DNA of 64,000 nucleotides from an uncultured Bacilli bacterium (GTDB taxonomy: Bacteria > Bacillota_I > Bacilli_A > RF39 > UBA660), in NCBI GenBank assembly GCA_934100165.1, contig CAKOPN010000003.1, positions 62,001-126,000 on the forward strand, given 5' to 3'. A model generated the notes under the pieces. It was not told where the DNA came from. It was given only the letters and a program-made list of their open reading frames with translations, and made no database searches. The position numbers and the translations under genes are program-made. Every line of letters begins with the position of its first letter. The first letter of the stretch is position 1. Positions 22,655 to 33,400 of the stretch are shown here, piece after piece.

Positions 22655-24724
22655 CTAATTTCCACTTTTTTTGATAATATCTTCAGCGATATTTTTAGGA
22701 ACTTCTTCATAATGATCAAATGACATAACGAAGTTTCCTCTTCCTTGGCTGTTACTTCTTAATGAAGTTGCATATCCAAACATTTCAGCAAGTGGAACCA
22801 TTGCAGATAATCTAATAGTATTACCTCTAGACTCTTGTCCTAATGGACGTCCACGACGAGAAGTAATATCTCCCATTACATTACCAAAATATTCATCAGG
22901 TACATCTACGTCAACCTTCATGATTGGTTCTAGAAGTACTGGATTACATTTATTTTTAGCTTCTTTTAATGCCAAACTAGCAGCAACTTTAAATGCCATT
23001 TCACTAGAATCGACATCATGGTAAGATCCATCAAATAATGTACATTTAACATCTATCATTGGATATCCAGCAAGAACACCTGAAGCTAAAGCTTCTTGTA
23101 ATCCTTTATCTGTAACTGGTATATATTCACGAGGAACTACACCACCAACGATAGCATCAACGAATTCATATCCCTTATCAGGATTTGGTTCGAATTTAAC
23201 CCATACGTGTCCATATTGTCCACGACCACCAGATTGTTTAATATATTTACCTTCACAATCAGCAGCCTTTTTAATAGTTTCACGATAAGCTACTTGTGGT
23301 TTACCAACATTACATTCTACAGCGAATTCACGTCTCATTCTATCTACAAGTACATCAAGGTGTAATTCACCCATACCAGAGATAACTGTTTGACCAGTTT
23401 CATGATCAGTATGAACTCTAAATGTTGGATCTTCTTCAGCAAGTTTTTGAAGAGCTGTGCTCATCTTTTCTTGGTCTGCTTTTGATTTTGGCTCTACTGC
23501 AAGCTGAATAACTGGTTCAGGGAATTCCATTGATTCAAGAATAACAGGTTTCTTTTCATCACATAGAGTATCTCCTGTAGTAGTATTTTTAAGTCCTACA
23601 GCTGCCGCTATATCACCAGTAAATACTTCTGAAATTTCAGTACGGTTATTAGCATGCATAAGTAGTATACGACCAATTCTTTCTTTAACATCTTTAGTAG
23701 AGTTAAGTATATATGAACCACTTGATAAATGACCAGAATATACACGGAAGAAAGTAAGTCTTCCAACAAATGGATCTGTCATTACTTTAAATGCTAATGC
23801 ACTAAATGGTTCGTCATCTTTTGGATGTCTATATACTTCATTACCATCTAAATCAGTACCCTTAATAGATTCAATATCAAGAGGTGATGGTAAATAATCA
23901 ATAACAGCATCAAGTAGTAATTTAATACCCTTGTTACCTAAAGCAGTTCCACACATAACAGGGAAAAATTTAACTTCAAGAGTTCCTTTTCTGATACATT
24001 TCTTGATGTCTTCAACAGAAAGTTCTTCTCCTTCAAGATATTTTTCCATAACTTCATCGTCATATTCTGCTACAGTGTCAATTAAATCTGCTCTTCTCTT
24101 TTCAGCTTCAGCTTTAAGTTCAGCAGGGATTTCAATTTCTTTAGCATCTTCTTCTTGCTTACCATCATATTCATAAGCTTTCATAGTAACTAAATCAATT
24201 ACTCCTCTGAAATCAGCTTCTGCTCCAATAGGCCACTCAATAGGCTTAGCATTAACACCAAGTCTTGAATCAATAGTCTCTAAGCTAAATTTAAAATCTG
24301 CACCCATCTTATCCATTTTATTGGCAAAGATAATTCTTGGTACTTTAAATTCTGTTGCTTGTCTCCAAACAGTTTCTGTTTGTGGTTCAACTCCTGCTTG
24401 AGCATCGATAAGTGCTACAGCACCATCAAGTACTCTTAAACTACGACTAACTTCAACAGTAAAGTCTACGTGTCCTGGAGTATCGATTATATTAAATCTA
24501 TATTTTTTCCAGTAAGCTGTAGTAGCAGCAGATGTAATAGTTATACCACGTTCTTGTTCTTGTTCCATCCAGTCCATTTGGCTAGCGCCATCATGAGTTT
24601 CACCAATTTTATGGATTTTTTTAGTATGGAAAAGTATACGCTCAGTACATGTTGTTTTACCAGCATCGATATGAGCCATTATACCTATATTTCTTGTCAT
24701 CAATAAAGATGTTTCACGTGCCAT
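22655..24724 (-). CDS. fusA: Elongation factor G
   Basis: EF-G is the GTPase that drives translocation. The 689 residues show MAHIDAGKTTCTERIL (P-loop), ERGITITSAA, DTPGHVDF and NKMDKMGADF, then domains II-V including the domain IV loop region and the C-terminal SRRGRPLGQ block. It follows rpsG with 17 bases between, in the usual rpsL-rpsG-fusA-tuf order. Confidence 0.98.
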   Translation of the reverse strand: MARETSLLMTRNIGIMAHIDAGKTTCTERILFHTKKIHKIGETHDGASQMDWMEQEQERGITITSAATTAYWKKYRFNIIDTPGHVDFTVEVSRSLRVLDGAVALIDAQAGVEPQTETVWRQATEFKVPRIIFANKMDKMGADFKFSLETIDSRLGVNAKPIEWPIGAEADFRGVIDLVTMKAYEYDGKQEEDAKEIEIPAELKAEAEKRRADLIDTVAEYDDEVMEKYLEGEELSVEDIKKCIRKGTLEVKFFPVMCGTALGNKGIKLLLDAVIDYLPSPLDIESIKGTDLDGNEVYRHPKDDEPFSALAFKVMTDPFVGRLTFFRVYSGHLSSGSYILNSTKDVKERIGRILLMHANNRTEISEVFTGDIAAAVGLKNTTTGDTLCDEKKPVILESMEFPEPVIQLAVEPKSKADQEKMSTALQKLAEEDPTFRVHTDHETGQTVISGMGELHLDVLVDRMRREFAVECNVGKPQVAYRETIKKAADCEGKYIKQSGGRGQYGHVWVKFEPNPDKGYEFVDAIVGGVVPREYIPVTDKGLQEALASGVLAGYPMIDVKCTLFDGSYHDVDSSEMAFKVAASLALKEAKNKCNPVLLEPIMKVDVDVPDEYFGNVMGDITSRRGRPLGQESRGNTIRLSAMVPLAEMFGYATSLRSNSQGRGNFVMSFDHYEEVPKNIAEDIIKKSGN

Positions 24725-24741
24725 AATTTATCTTCCCTTTC

Positions 24742-25209
24742 CTACCAACGATAATGTGCAAATGCTTTATTAGCTTCTGCCATTCTGTGAGTATCTTCAC
24801 GTTTTTTAACTGCTGCACCTGTTCCATTTGATGCATCAATTATTTCGTTAGCTAAATTAACAGCCATACCTTTTCCGCCTCTTAATCTAGCATATTTTAC
24901 TAACCAACGAAGTCCTAAAGCTTGGCTTCTACTAGGTGAAACTTCGATAGGTACTTGATAGTTTGAACCACCAACTCTACGAGATTTAACTTCTAGAGTA
25001 GGTTTAATATTTTCCATTGCTTTATCAAAAACAGTTAAAGGATCTTCTCCTGTTTTTTCTTTTACTATATCAAATGCTTCATAAAGAATTGTTTGAGCGA
25101 TTCCTTTTTTACCATCTAACATAATTGTATTTATAAGTTTTGTAACTACTTTTGACTTATATATTGGATCTGGTAAAACATCTCTTTTTACCGCACGTCT
25201 TTTACGCAT
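24742..25209 (-). CDS. rpsG: 30S ribosomal protein S7
   Basis: S7 nucleates assembly of the 3' domain of 16S rRNA and lines the E site. The 155 residues match the family length; MRKRRAVKRDVLPDPIY at the N-terminus and the C-terminal KREDTHRMAEANKAFAHYRW are diagnostic. Second gene of the str operon, 31 bases after rpsL. Confidence 0.98.
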   Translation of the reverse strand: MRKRRAVKRDVLPDPIYKSKVVTKLINTIMLDGKKGIAQTILYEAFDIVKEKTGEDPLTVFDKAMENIKPTLEVKSRRVGGSNYQVPIEVSPSRSQALGLRWLVKYARLRGGKGMAVNLANEIIDASNGTGAAVKKREDTHRMAEANKAFAHYRW

Positions 25210-25240
25210 TTTTATTTCCTCCCTTCACTAAATTTATTTA

Positions 25241-25663
25241 TTACTTACCAGTTTTCTTAGGTTTTTTAGCACCGTATTTACTACGACCTTGTTTTCTGTC
25301 TTTAACTCCTGCAGTATCTAGTGTACCACGAATGATATGATAACGAACACCGATCAAGTCTTTTACACGTCCGCCACGAATCAATACAACACTATGCTCT
25401 TGTAAGTTGTGACCAATACCAGGTATATAGCAAGTTACTTCTGCACCATTGCTTAAACGAACACGAGCGTATTTACGAAGTGCTGAGTTTGGCTTCTTTG
25501 GTGTCATAGTACCAACACGAGTACAAACTCCTTGTTTTTGAGGTGAATATTTAACAGTTTGTTCTTTTGCAATACTATTAAATCTAAAACCTAAAACAGG
25601 TGACTTACTTTTTCTTACTTTGTCATGTCTGCTTTTTCTTACTAATTGGTTAATTGTAGGCAT
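25241..25663 (-). CDS. rpsL: 30S ribosomal protein S12
   Basis: S12 sits at the decoding centre and controls accuracy. The 140 residues align with Bacillus S12 throughout (MPTINQLVRKSRHDK; TPKKPNSALRKYARV; SVVLIRGGRVKDL; SKYGAKKPKK). The streptomycin-relevant lysines are present (KP motif and RVKDL). Residue 104, a near-invariant Pro in VKDLPGVRYH, is Ile here (codon 25352-25354). First gene of the str operon, with a consensus promoter and a leader of about 90 bases. Confidence 0.98.
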   Translation of the reverse strand: MPTINQLVRKSRHDKVRKSKSPVLGFRFNSIAKEQTVKYSPQKQGVCTRVGTMTPKKPNSALRKYARVRLSNGAEVTCYIPGIGHNLQEHSVVLIRGGRVKDLIGVRYHIIRGTLDTAGVKDRKQGRSKYGAKKPKKTGK

Positions 25664-25760
25664 AAAATATATCTCCTTTCTCTACACATATCCAGGTGTA
25701 TCATTTTAACTCTTAAATATAAGTTTTGCACGCAGCAAAACCTAATTCATTAGCAGTAAT

Positions 25761-25789
25761 AATATAACATTGTAGAAGTTTAATGTCAA
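25761..25789 (-). promoter_or_regulatory. Promoter of the str operon (rpsL)
   Basis: TTGACA, 17 bases, TATATT on the minus strand. The leader that follows contains a hairpin (GTTTTGC / GCAAAAC near 25725-25742) and ends in AAAGGAG before rpsL. It may be a regulatory leader, but I cannot match it to a known family. Confidence 0.8.
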
Positions 25790-25867
25790 TATTTTTTTAA
25801 CTTATTTATTATATAGTGCTATGAAATATTGTTATTTTAAAGTATAATCAATGTTGAGGTGAAAAAA

Positions 25868-26284
25868 GTGAAGAATTTTTTTGAAGAATTTAAGAAATTC
25901 ATATCACGTGGTAACGTCTTCGATTTAGCAATTGCAGTGGTTATGGGAGGAGCTTTCAGTGATATTGTTACATCATTAGTAAATAATATAATAATGCCAC
26001 TTGTAGGTATATTAGTAGGACAGACATTCAGCAGTTTATCAATTGAACTAAATGGTTCTGTAATTACATATGGCGTATTTATTCAAAATGTTGTTAACTT
26101 CTTAATTATTGCACTATGTATATTTACCACAACAAAAATTGCTAATAAAATTGCTAAAAAGTTAGAAGATAATACAAAGAAGGAAAAAGAGAAAGAGAAA
26201 AAAGAAGAAAAGAAAGAAGATGAAAATATTCTTCTATTAAAAGAGATACGTGATTTATTAAAAGAAAGCAACAAAAAAGCATAG
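25868..26284 (+). CDS. mscL: Large-conductance mechanosensitive channel
   Basis: MscL is a pentameric membrane channel that opens under osmotic downshock. The 138 residues show the N-terminal amphipathic helix (FKKFISRGNVFDLAIAVVMGGAFSDIVTSLV), the periplasmic loop, TM2 (VVNFLIIALCIFTT) and a long charged C-terminal helix rich in Lys/Glu. The GTG at 25868 is chosen because GAGGTGA lies just upstream; a GTG 9 bases earlier overlaps that site. A TATAAT box lies at 25843-25848. It interrupts the usual rpoC-rpsL neighbourhood on the opposite strand. Confidence 0.95.
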   Translation: MKNFFEEFKKFISRGNVFDLAIAVVMGGAFSDIVTSLVNNIIMPLVGILVGQTFSSLSIELNGSVITYGVFIQNVVNFLIIALCIFTTTKIANKIAKKLEDNTKKEKEKEKKEEKKEDENILLLKEIRDLLKESNKKA

Positions 26285-26308
26285 GAATTTCAAACCTATG
26301 TTTTATTT
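26279..26308 (+). terminator. Probable terminator after mscL
   Basis: CATAGG and CCTATG form a 6-bp stem with a 9-base loop, followed by TTTTATTT. It reaches into the end of the convergent 26303-26686 gene. Confidence 0.55.
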
Positions 26309-26686
26309 ATTGCCGTCATAACCTTCAGTCTTATAATTACCACATTTTAAATAACTATTGTAGTTTGAAGATGTACTATTATATACAGAAAATCCACTGC
26401 ATGCTTCTTTAACTTGTTTAGTAATTTCTAAATCGTTTATATCTATACGACTTTTATTTCCATTAAGGCTAGCATATTCTAAAGAAGCTTCCGCTACTAA
26501 CTGTTCATACTTTTTATAAGTTTCATATTCAGAATAAGAAACTCCTTTTGGTCTTTTTGAACTAAGACCAGTTTCAACATTATTAACCATAAATGCTATC
26601 ATTAAAATAGCAAGTAAAAGGATAAAAAGAAAGACAAGAAACATAGTAAGACTCCATCCACCATTATCTGCCATCTTATTTTTCAT
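26303..26686 (-). CDS. Hypothetical protein with one N-terminal membrane segment
   Basis: Not recognised. It has 127 residues: a short N-terminus (MKNKMADNGGWS), one strong hydrophobic segment (LTMFLVFLFILLLAILMIAFMV) and a polar outside domain of about 85 residues. That domain has two cysteines (EACSGFSVY, YLKCGNYK) that could form a disulfide. The layout recalls pseudopilin-like proteins but the prepilin cleavage motif is absent. The start is taken at 26686 behind AGAGGTGG. It lies between rpoC and the convergent mscL. Confidence 0.6.
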   Translation of the reverse strand: MKNKMADNGGWSLTMFLVFLFILLLAILMIAFMVNNVETGLSSKRPKGVSYSEYETYKKYEQLVAEASLEYASLNGNKSRIDINDLEITKQVKEACSGFSVYNSTSSNYNSYLKCGNYKTEGYDGNK

Positions 26687-26755
26687 TGAAACCACCTCTT
26701 TTTACAACCGCTATTATAACACATTTGCAAAAAAAGTACTAATATTTTTTTATAG

Positions 26756-26787
26756 AAAAAGACGAACTTAATCCATAAGTTCGTCTT
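26756..26787 (-). terminator. Intrinsic terminator overlapping the rpoC stop codon
   Basis: AAGACGAACTTA and TAAGTTCGTCTT form a perfect 12-bp stem with a 5-base loop, then a T-run. The last codons and stop of rpoC (from 26768) are inside the hairpin. Confidence 0.85.
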
Positions 26788-29700
26788 CTAATTTATCAAG
26801 TGGTTCTTCATCAACAAATTGTGACTCTAAATCATACTCAACATTTTTATAAGCTTTAATACCAGTACCTGCAGGAATTAACTTACCAATTATAACATTT
26901 TCCTTTAATCCTTGTAGAGTATCAACTTTACCTTTAATTGATGCGTCTGTAAGAATTCTAGTAGTTTCTTGGAAGCTTGCTGCAGATAAGAATGAATCTG
27001 TTTCAAGAGAAGCTTTTGTAATACCAAGTAGTATTGGTTTACCACTTGCTGGTTTCTTACCACTTATAATAACTTCTTTGTTACCTTCAGTAAATTCATT
27101 AAAGTTAACAAGTGAACCAGGTAAGAACTTAGTGTCTCCAGCTTCAACTATTCTAATTTTAGAAATCATTCTCTTAGCAATTATCTCAACGTGTTTATCA
27201 GAAATATCAACGGCTTGACTACGATATACATGTTGAACTTCTTTTAGAATGTATTCTTGAGTTGTAAGTGGGTCAGTAACAGCTAGAAGTTCTTTAGGAC
27301 TAATAGATCCTTCAGTAAGCTTATCACCAGTTGTTACAACATCACCAATTTCAACTCTTAATTTAGAACCATAGTTTGTAACATGCTCTTTTGTTTCCAA
27401 ATCATTTGTAATACTGATTTTATATTTACCATGATCTTCTTCAATTTTAGTAACTTTTCCGTTGATTTCAGCAATAGTAGCCTTTCCTTTTGGTATTCTT
27501 GCTTCGAACAACTCTTGAATACGTGGAAGACCTTGAGTAATATCTTCTCCGCCTGCAACACCACCAGTGTGGAATGTTCTCATAGTAAGCTGTGTACCAG
27601 GTTCACCAATTGATTGAGCAGCCATAATACCAACAGCTTCACCAATCTCAACTACATTTCCTGTAGCTAGGTTTCTACCATAACATTTTCTACATACACC
27701 ATTTACTGTGTTACAAGTTAATGTTGTTCTAATTTCTACTTCTTCAATTCCAGCAGCAATAATCTTATCAGCAATTGCTTCAGTAATTAAATCAAGTTTT
27801 TCACAAATAACTTCTTTAGTAGTTGGGTTAATAACCTTCTTATTAGCATAACGTCCAAGTATTCTATCATAAAGTCTTTCAATAACTTCACCAGTCTTGT
27901 CGTTAATAAAGGCTTTAACAACAACACCATTTTCAGTTCCACAATCTTCTTCTCTAACAATAATATCTTGAGAAACATCAACTAAACGTCTAGTTAAGTA
28001 ACCAGAGTCTGCAGTCTTTAATGCTGTATCGGCACTACCTTTACGAGCACCATGTGTTGACAAGAAAAATTCAGCAACTGACAATCCTTCTCTAAAGTTA
28101 GAAGTGATTGGAATTTCTACTGGTGTACCATCTGGTTTACTCATGATACCACGCATACCAGCAATCTGAGTAAAGTTAGAAATTGAACCACGAGCTTTTG
28201 AGTGCATCATCATGAATATTGGATTATCCATGTCTGCATCTGCTTTAGCTTGTAATTCTTTTTGAACCTCACCCTTAGCAGCATCCCAAGTAGAAATTAC
28301 TTTATTAAATCTTTCTTCGTTAGTAATTAAACCACGATTATATTGTTTATTTATTTTCTCAACCATCTTGTTAGCTTCAGCAATAATCTCATTTTTCTTA
28401 TCACTGGTAACAACATCACTAATAGAAATTGTAATACCTGCTAAAGTAGAATATTTAAATCCTAAATCCTTAAGCTTATCAAGCATTATAGAAGTTTCTG
28501 TTGTTTTATATCTCTTAAAGATTTGAGCAATTATTTTTTCTAATATACCTTTAGCAAAAGGTTTAACAAGTGGCATTGATTTAATAACCTCTGGAATATT
28601 TTGTCCTTTTTCAATGAAATATTTATTAGGGGTAATATTTTGAATATTATCACTTGTAGGTTCATTGATATATGCAAATGAATCAGGTAATATTTCATTA
28701 AATTTAATTTTACCAACAGTAGTTACTAAATATTTACCTTTTTGTGTTTCAGTAAATAGTTTATGTTTAAATGAATCTACTGGTAAAGCAATTCTTGTAT
28801 GAAGTGTTAATTCACGTCTTTCATATGCCATTAAAGCTTCATTAGAGTCTTTAAATACTCTTCCTTCTCCAGGAAGTCCAGCTTTTTCCATTGTTATGTA
28901 ATAGTTACCAAGAACCATATCCTGTGATGGAGTAACAATAGGTGTTCCATCTTTTGGAGAAAGAATATTATTTGCACCTAACATAAGAATTCTAGCTTCT
29001 GCTTGAGCTTCTTCTGAAAGTGGTACGTGAACAGCCATCTGGTCACCATCGAAGTCTGCATTAAATGCTGTACATACAAGTGGGTGAAGACGAATAGCTT
29101 TTCCACCAATTAACACTGGTTCAAATGCTTGAATACCAAGTCTGTGAAGTGTAGGAGCACGGTTTAATAGAACTGGATGTTCTTTAATAACATCTTCTAC
29201 AACATCCCATACTTTTGGATCTTTATTTTCTATAAGTCTCTTAGCTGCTTTAATATTATGTGCAATATCTCTTTCAACTAATTCATGAATAACATGTGGT
29301 TTAAATAATTCAAGTGCCATATCTTTTGGAATACCACATTGATACATCTTAAGAGATGGACCAACAACGATAACTGAACGTCCTGAATAGTCAACACGTT
29401 TACCAAGTAAGTTTTGACGAAATCTACCTTGTTTTCCTTTTAACATACTAGAAAGTGATTTCAAAGGACGATTTCCTGCACCTGTAACACTTCTACCACG
29501 TCTACCGTTGTCAAATAAAGCATCAACAGCTTCCTGAAGCATACGTTTTTCATTTTGAATGATAATACTTGGTGCATTTAAATCAATAAGTTTTTTCAAA
29601 CGATTATTACGGTTAATTACTCTACGATACAAATCATTTAAATCACTAGTAGCAAATCTACCACCATCAAGTTGTATCATAGGTCTTAAATCAGGTGGAA

Positions 29701-30400
29701 TTACTGGAATACAATCAAAAATCATCCATTCAGGACGGTTTCCTGATTTATAGAATGCATCTAAAACATCAATTCTTTTCAATAATCTTGTTCTCTTTTG
29801 TCCTTGCGCATCCTCTAATTCTTTAGAAATTTGAGCAATTTCTTTTTCAAGATCTATCTTCTTAAGTAATTCTTTTATTGCTTCAGCACCCATTCCTACT
29901 TTGAAACCATCACCATATTTTTCATAATATTGACGATATTCTTTTTCAGAAAGAGTTTGCTTGTTTTCAAGTGGAGCAATACCTTTATCAATTACTACGT
30001 AACTTACAAAGTATAGTACTTCTTCCAAATCTCTTGGAGACATATCTAGTACTAGTCCCATACGAGATGGAACACCTTTAAAGTACCAAATGTGAGACAC
30101 TGGAGTTGCAAGTTCAATGTGTCCCATACGTTCTCTACGAACTTTACTACGAGTAACTTCAACTCCACATCTATCACATATTATATTTTTATATCTAACT
30201 CTTTTGTACTTACCGCAGGCACACTCGAAGTCTTTAGTAGGTCCAAAAATCTTTTCACAGAACAAACCATCACGTTCAGGTCTTAATGTTCTATAGTTGA
30301 TTGTCTCCGGTTTCTTAACTTCACCATAAGACCAACTACGAATTTTTTCAGGAGATGCAATGCCTATCTTTAAGGCCTCAAATTTATTTACTTCTATCAT
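26768..30400 (-). CDS. rpoC: DNA-directed RNA polymerase subunit beta'
   Basis: The 1210-residue beta' subunit has the N-terminal zinc ribbon (CACGKYKRVRYKNIICDRCG), the catalytic NADFDGDQMAVHVPLS loop with the three Mg-binding Asp residues, the bridge-helix/trigger-loop regions (GLSVAEFFLSTHGARKGSADTALKTADSGYLTRRL) and the second zinc site (CRKCYGRNL). Its ATG overlaps the rpoB stop by one base, so the two are translationally coupled. It ends in a terminator that includes its stop codon. Confidence 0.99.
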   Translation of the reverse strand: MIEVNKFEALKIGIASPEKIRSWSYGEVKKPETINYRTLRPERDGLFCEKIFGPTKDFECACGKYKRVRYKNIICDRCGVEVTRSKVRRERMGHIELATPVSHIWYFKGVPSRMGLVLDMSPRDLEEVLYFVSYVVIDKGIAPLENKQTLSEKEYRQYYEKYGDGFKVGMGAEAIKELLKKIDLEKEIAQISKELEDAQGQKRTRLLKRIDVLDAFYKSGNRPEWMIFDCIPVIPPDLRPMIQLDGGRFATSDLNDLYRRVINRNNRLKKLIDLNAPSIIIQNEKRMLQEAVDALFDNGRRGRSVTGAGNRPLKSLSSMLKGKQGRFRQNLLGKRVDYSGRSVIVVGPSLKMYQCGIPKDMALELFKPHVIHELVERDIAHNIKAAKRLIENKDPKVWDVVEDVIKEHPVLLNRAPTLHRLGIQAFEPVLIGGKAIRLHPLVCTAFNADFDGDQMAVHVPLSEEAQAEARILMLGANNILSPKDGTPIVTPSQDMVLGNYYITMEKAGLPGEGRVFKDSNEALMAYERRELTLHTRIALPVDSFKHKLFTETQKGKYLVTTVGKIKFNEILPDSFAYINEPTSDNIQNITPNKYFIEKGQNIPEVIKSMPLVKPFAKGILEKIIAQIFKRYKTTETSIMLDKLKDLGFKYSTLAGITISISDVVTSDKKNEIIAEANKMVEKINKQYNRGLITNEERFNKVISTWDAAKGEVQKELQAKADADMDNPIFMMMHSKARGSISNFTQIAGMRGIMSKPDGTPVEIPITSNFREGLSVAEFFLSTHGARKGSADTALKTADSGYLTRRLVDVSQDIIVREEDCGTENGVVVKAFINDKTGEVIERLYDRILGRYANKKVINPTTKEVICEKLDLITEAIADKIIAAGIEEVEIRTTLTCNTVNGVCRKCYGRNLATGNVVEIGEAVGIMAAQSIGEPGTQLTMRTFHTGGVAGGEDITQGLPRIQELFEARIPKGKATIAEINGKVTKIEEDHGKYKISITNDLETKEHVTNYGSKLRVEIGDVVTTGDKLTEGSISPKELLAVTDPLTTQEYILKEVQHVYRSQAVDISDKHVEIIAKRMISKIRIVEAGDTKFLPGSLVNFNEFTEGNKEVIISGKKPASGKPILLGITKASLETDSFLSAASFQETTRILTDASIKGKVDTLQGLKENVIIGKLIPAGTGIKAYKNVEYDLESQFVDEEPLDKLEDELMD

Positions 30401-33400
30401 TATTCATCATCCCCCTCTGCAAATTCACTTTCATATACACTATTGAACTCCTTATCAATTTCTTCATCAGTAAGTTCTTCATCGTCTTCTAAATCAGCTT
30501 CTGTATATTCATCATCAACCGGATCCGCAGGTGGTGGTAAAGGTATATCCGAAGTAGCATCTCCGATTCCTTCAAGCTCTTCTCTATCCTCTTCCTCTTC
30601 TATTTCTTTAAGTCCGATTGTTTCATTTTTATCATTTATAATACTAATATCAAGTCCTAATGCCTGGAATTCCTTCATAAGTACTCTAAAGCTTTCTGGA
30701 ACTCCCGCTTGATTTATTTCTTGTCCTTTTATAATTGATTCATATACTTTAACACGGCCAATTATATCATCTGATTTATAAGTAATTATTTCTTGTAATG
30801 TATGTGCTGCACCATATGCATAGAGTGCCCATACTTCCATTTCACCAAATCTCTGTCCACCGAACTGAGCTTTACCACCAAGTGGTTGTTGTGTAACAAG
30901 TGAATATGGACCAGTACTTCTGGCATGAAGCTTATCATCTACCATGTGGTGTAACTTAATCATATACATGACACCAACAGTGATTCTATTATCGAAAGGA
31001 TCTCCTGTTCTACCATCGTATAATGTGTATTTACCATCTGGAGCCATTCCAGCTTCCTTCATAATATCTGCAATGTCTTGAGTTTTAGCACCATCAAATA
31101 CTGGTGTAGCAACATGAATGTTAAGTTCTCTTGCCGCCATACCTAAGTGCATTTCTAGAACCTGTCCAATATTCATACGAGATGGAACACCTTGTGGGTT
31201 AAGCATTATGTCAATAGTTCTACCATCTGGTAAATATGGCATATCTTCTTCTGGTAATACAAGTGATATAACACCTTTGTTACCATGACGTCCAGCCATC
31301 TTATCTCCAACTTGAATTTTTCTCTTTTGAGCTATATATACACGGATAACTTTTGATACTCCAGTAGGAAGTTCATCATTATCTTTTCTTGAGAATATCT
31401 TAACATCATGAACAATACCATCTCCACCATGTGGAACACGAAGTGATGTATCTCTTACTTCACGAGTTTTTTCTCCAAATATTGCATGTAATAATTTTTC
31501 TTCTGAAGTAAGTTCAGCCATTCCTTTTGGTGTAACTTTACCAACAAGGATATCACCTTCACGAACCTCAGTACCAACTATTACGATACCGTTTTCATCA
31601 AGATTCTTTCTTGCTTCATCACTAACATTAGGTATATCACGAGTAATCTCTTCTGGACCTAACTTAGTTTCACGGCATTGCATTTCATAATCTTCAAGAT
31701 GTATACCAGTATAAACATCATTTTTTACTAGTCTTTCATTAAGGATTACAGCATCCTCATAGTTGTATCCATTAAATGTCATAAATGCAACTAAAACATT
31801 TTTACCAAGAGCAAGTTCTCCTTGATCTGTTGATGGTCCATCAGCAAGTACTGTTCCACGTTTAACTGTATCTCCAACTTTTACAATTGGTCTTTGATGT
31901 TGGCAAGTACCAGCATTTGCAAGTTCAAAGTTTGCAAGTGTATATTCATCTTTTCCAGTTTTATTTTTAACAACAATGCGTCTTGCATCAACATATTCAA
32001 CTATACCATCTGCTTTAGATAAAACTTCTGCACCTGAATCTCTTGCTGCAACGAACTCAACACCAGTTCCTACAATTGGAGCTTCTGCCTTTAATAAAGG
32101 TACTGACTGACGTTGCATGTTAGCTCCCATTAGAGCACGTGTTGCATCATCGTGTTCAAGGAATGGTATACAACTTGTTGTAACTGCTACTACTTGTTGT
32201 GGTGATACATCGACATAATCTACTTGTTCTGGTTTAACCATCAAGTTTTCACCACGGAATCTTGCAGGTACAATCTCATCAGTAATCATATTGTTTTCAT
32301 CAACTGTTACTGTTGCAATAGATATCATAACATCAGCTTCTTGATCCGCTGTTAAGTATTCTATTTCATCAGTAAGTTTTTTATCAACAACTTTTCTATA
32401 TGGAGTCATAATAAATCCATAATCATCAATTTTTGCATAGCTTGCAAGTGAAGTGATAAGTCCGATGTTTTGTCCTTCTGGAGACTCAATTGGACAAATT
32501 CTTCCATAGTGTGATGCATTAACATCACGTACTTCCATACCAGCTCTATCACGAGAAAGTCCTCCTGGTCCTAAAGCTGATAAACGTCTTTTATTTGTTA
32601 GTTCGGCAATAGGATTAGTTTGGTCCATAAATTGTGAAAGTTGGCTTGAACCAAAGAATTCCTTCATTGCTGCTGTAATAGGTCTTATATTGATTAAAGT
32701 TTTAGGAGTTACTTCTTCCATTTCTTGTGTAGTCATTCTTTCACGAATAACTCTTTCCATACGAGAAACACCAATTCTGAATTGATTTTGTAAAAGTTCT
32801 CCAACTTGTCTTACACGACGGTTTCCTAGGTGATCTATTTCATCAAAATTGCCAAATCCGTGTAAAAGGTTTAAGTAATAAGATACTGAAGCATAAACAT
32901 CAGAAATAGTTAACCTTTTAACAGAAAGTGTTTGATCATTACCTATTAAAGTAAATACTTCTTTTTTATTACTTGGGTTATATATTTTAATAGTTTGGAT
33001 TTTCTTAAAATCATCCAATTCTTCATTGATTTTTGCATCTACAACGTTATAACCGTTTTCGAATATCTCTTTTAATTTAGCAAAAACATCTTTGTTAATA
33101 ACTGTACCTTTCTCAAATACAACCTCACCATCAACCTTAATATCTTCTGCTAAAGTTTGGTTAAGTACTCTATCAAGAACATTTAATTTACGATTAAACT
33201 TATAACGTCCAACTTTTGCTAAATCATATCTAAATTCATCAAAGAATCTAGTAATAATTTGGTTTTTAGATGAATCTAATGTAGAAGGTTCACCTGGTCT
33301 TAATTTTTCATATATTTCAATAAGTGCTTCATCTGTGTTTCTAGTAGAATCTTTCGCGAGTGTATTTTCTATGTACTCATCATTACCAAACATCTTAATA

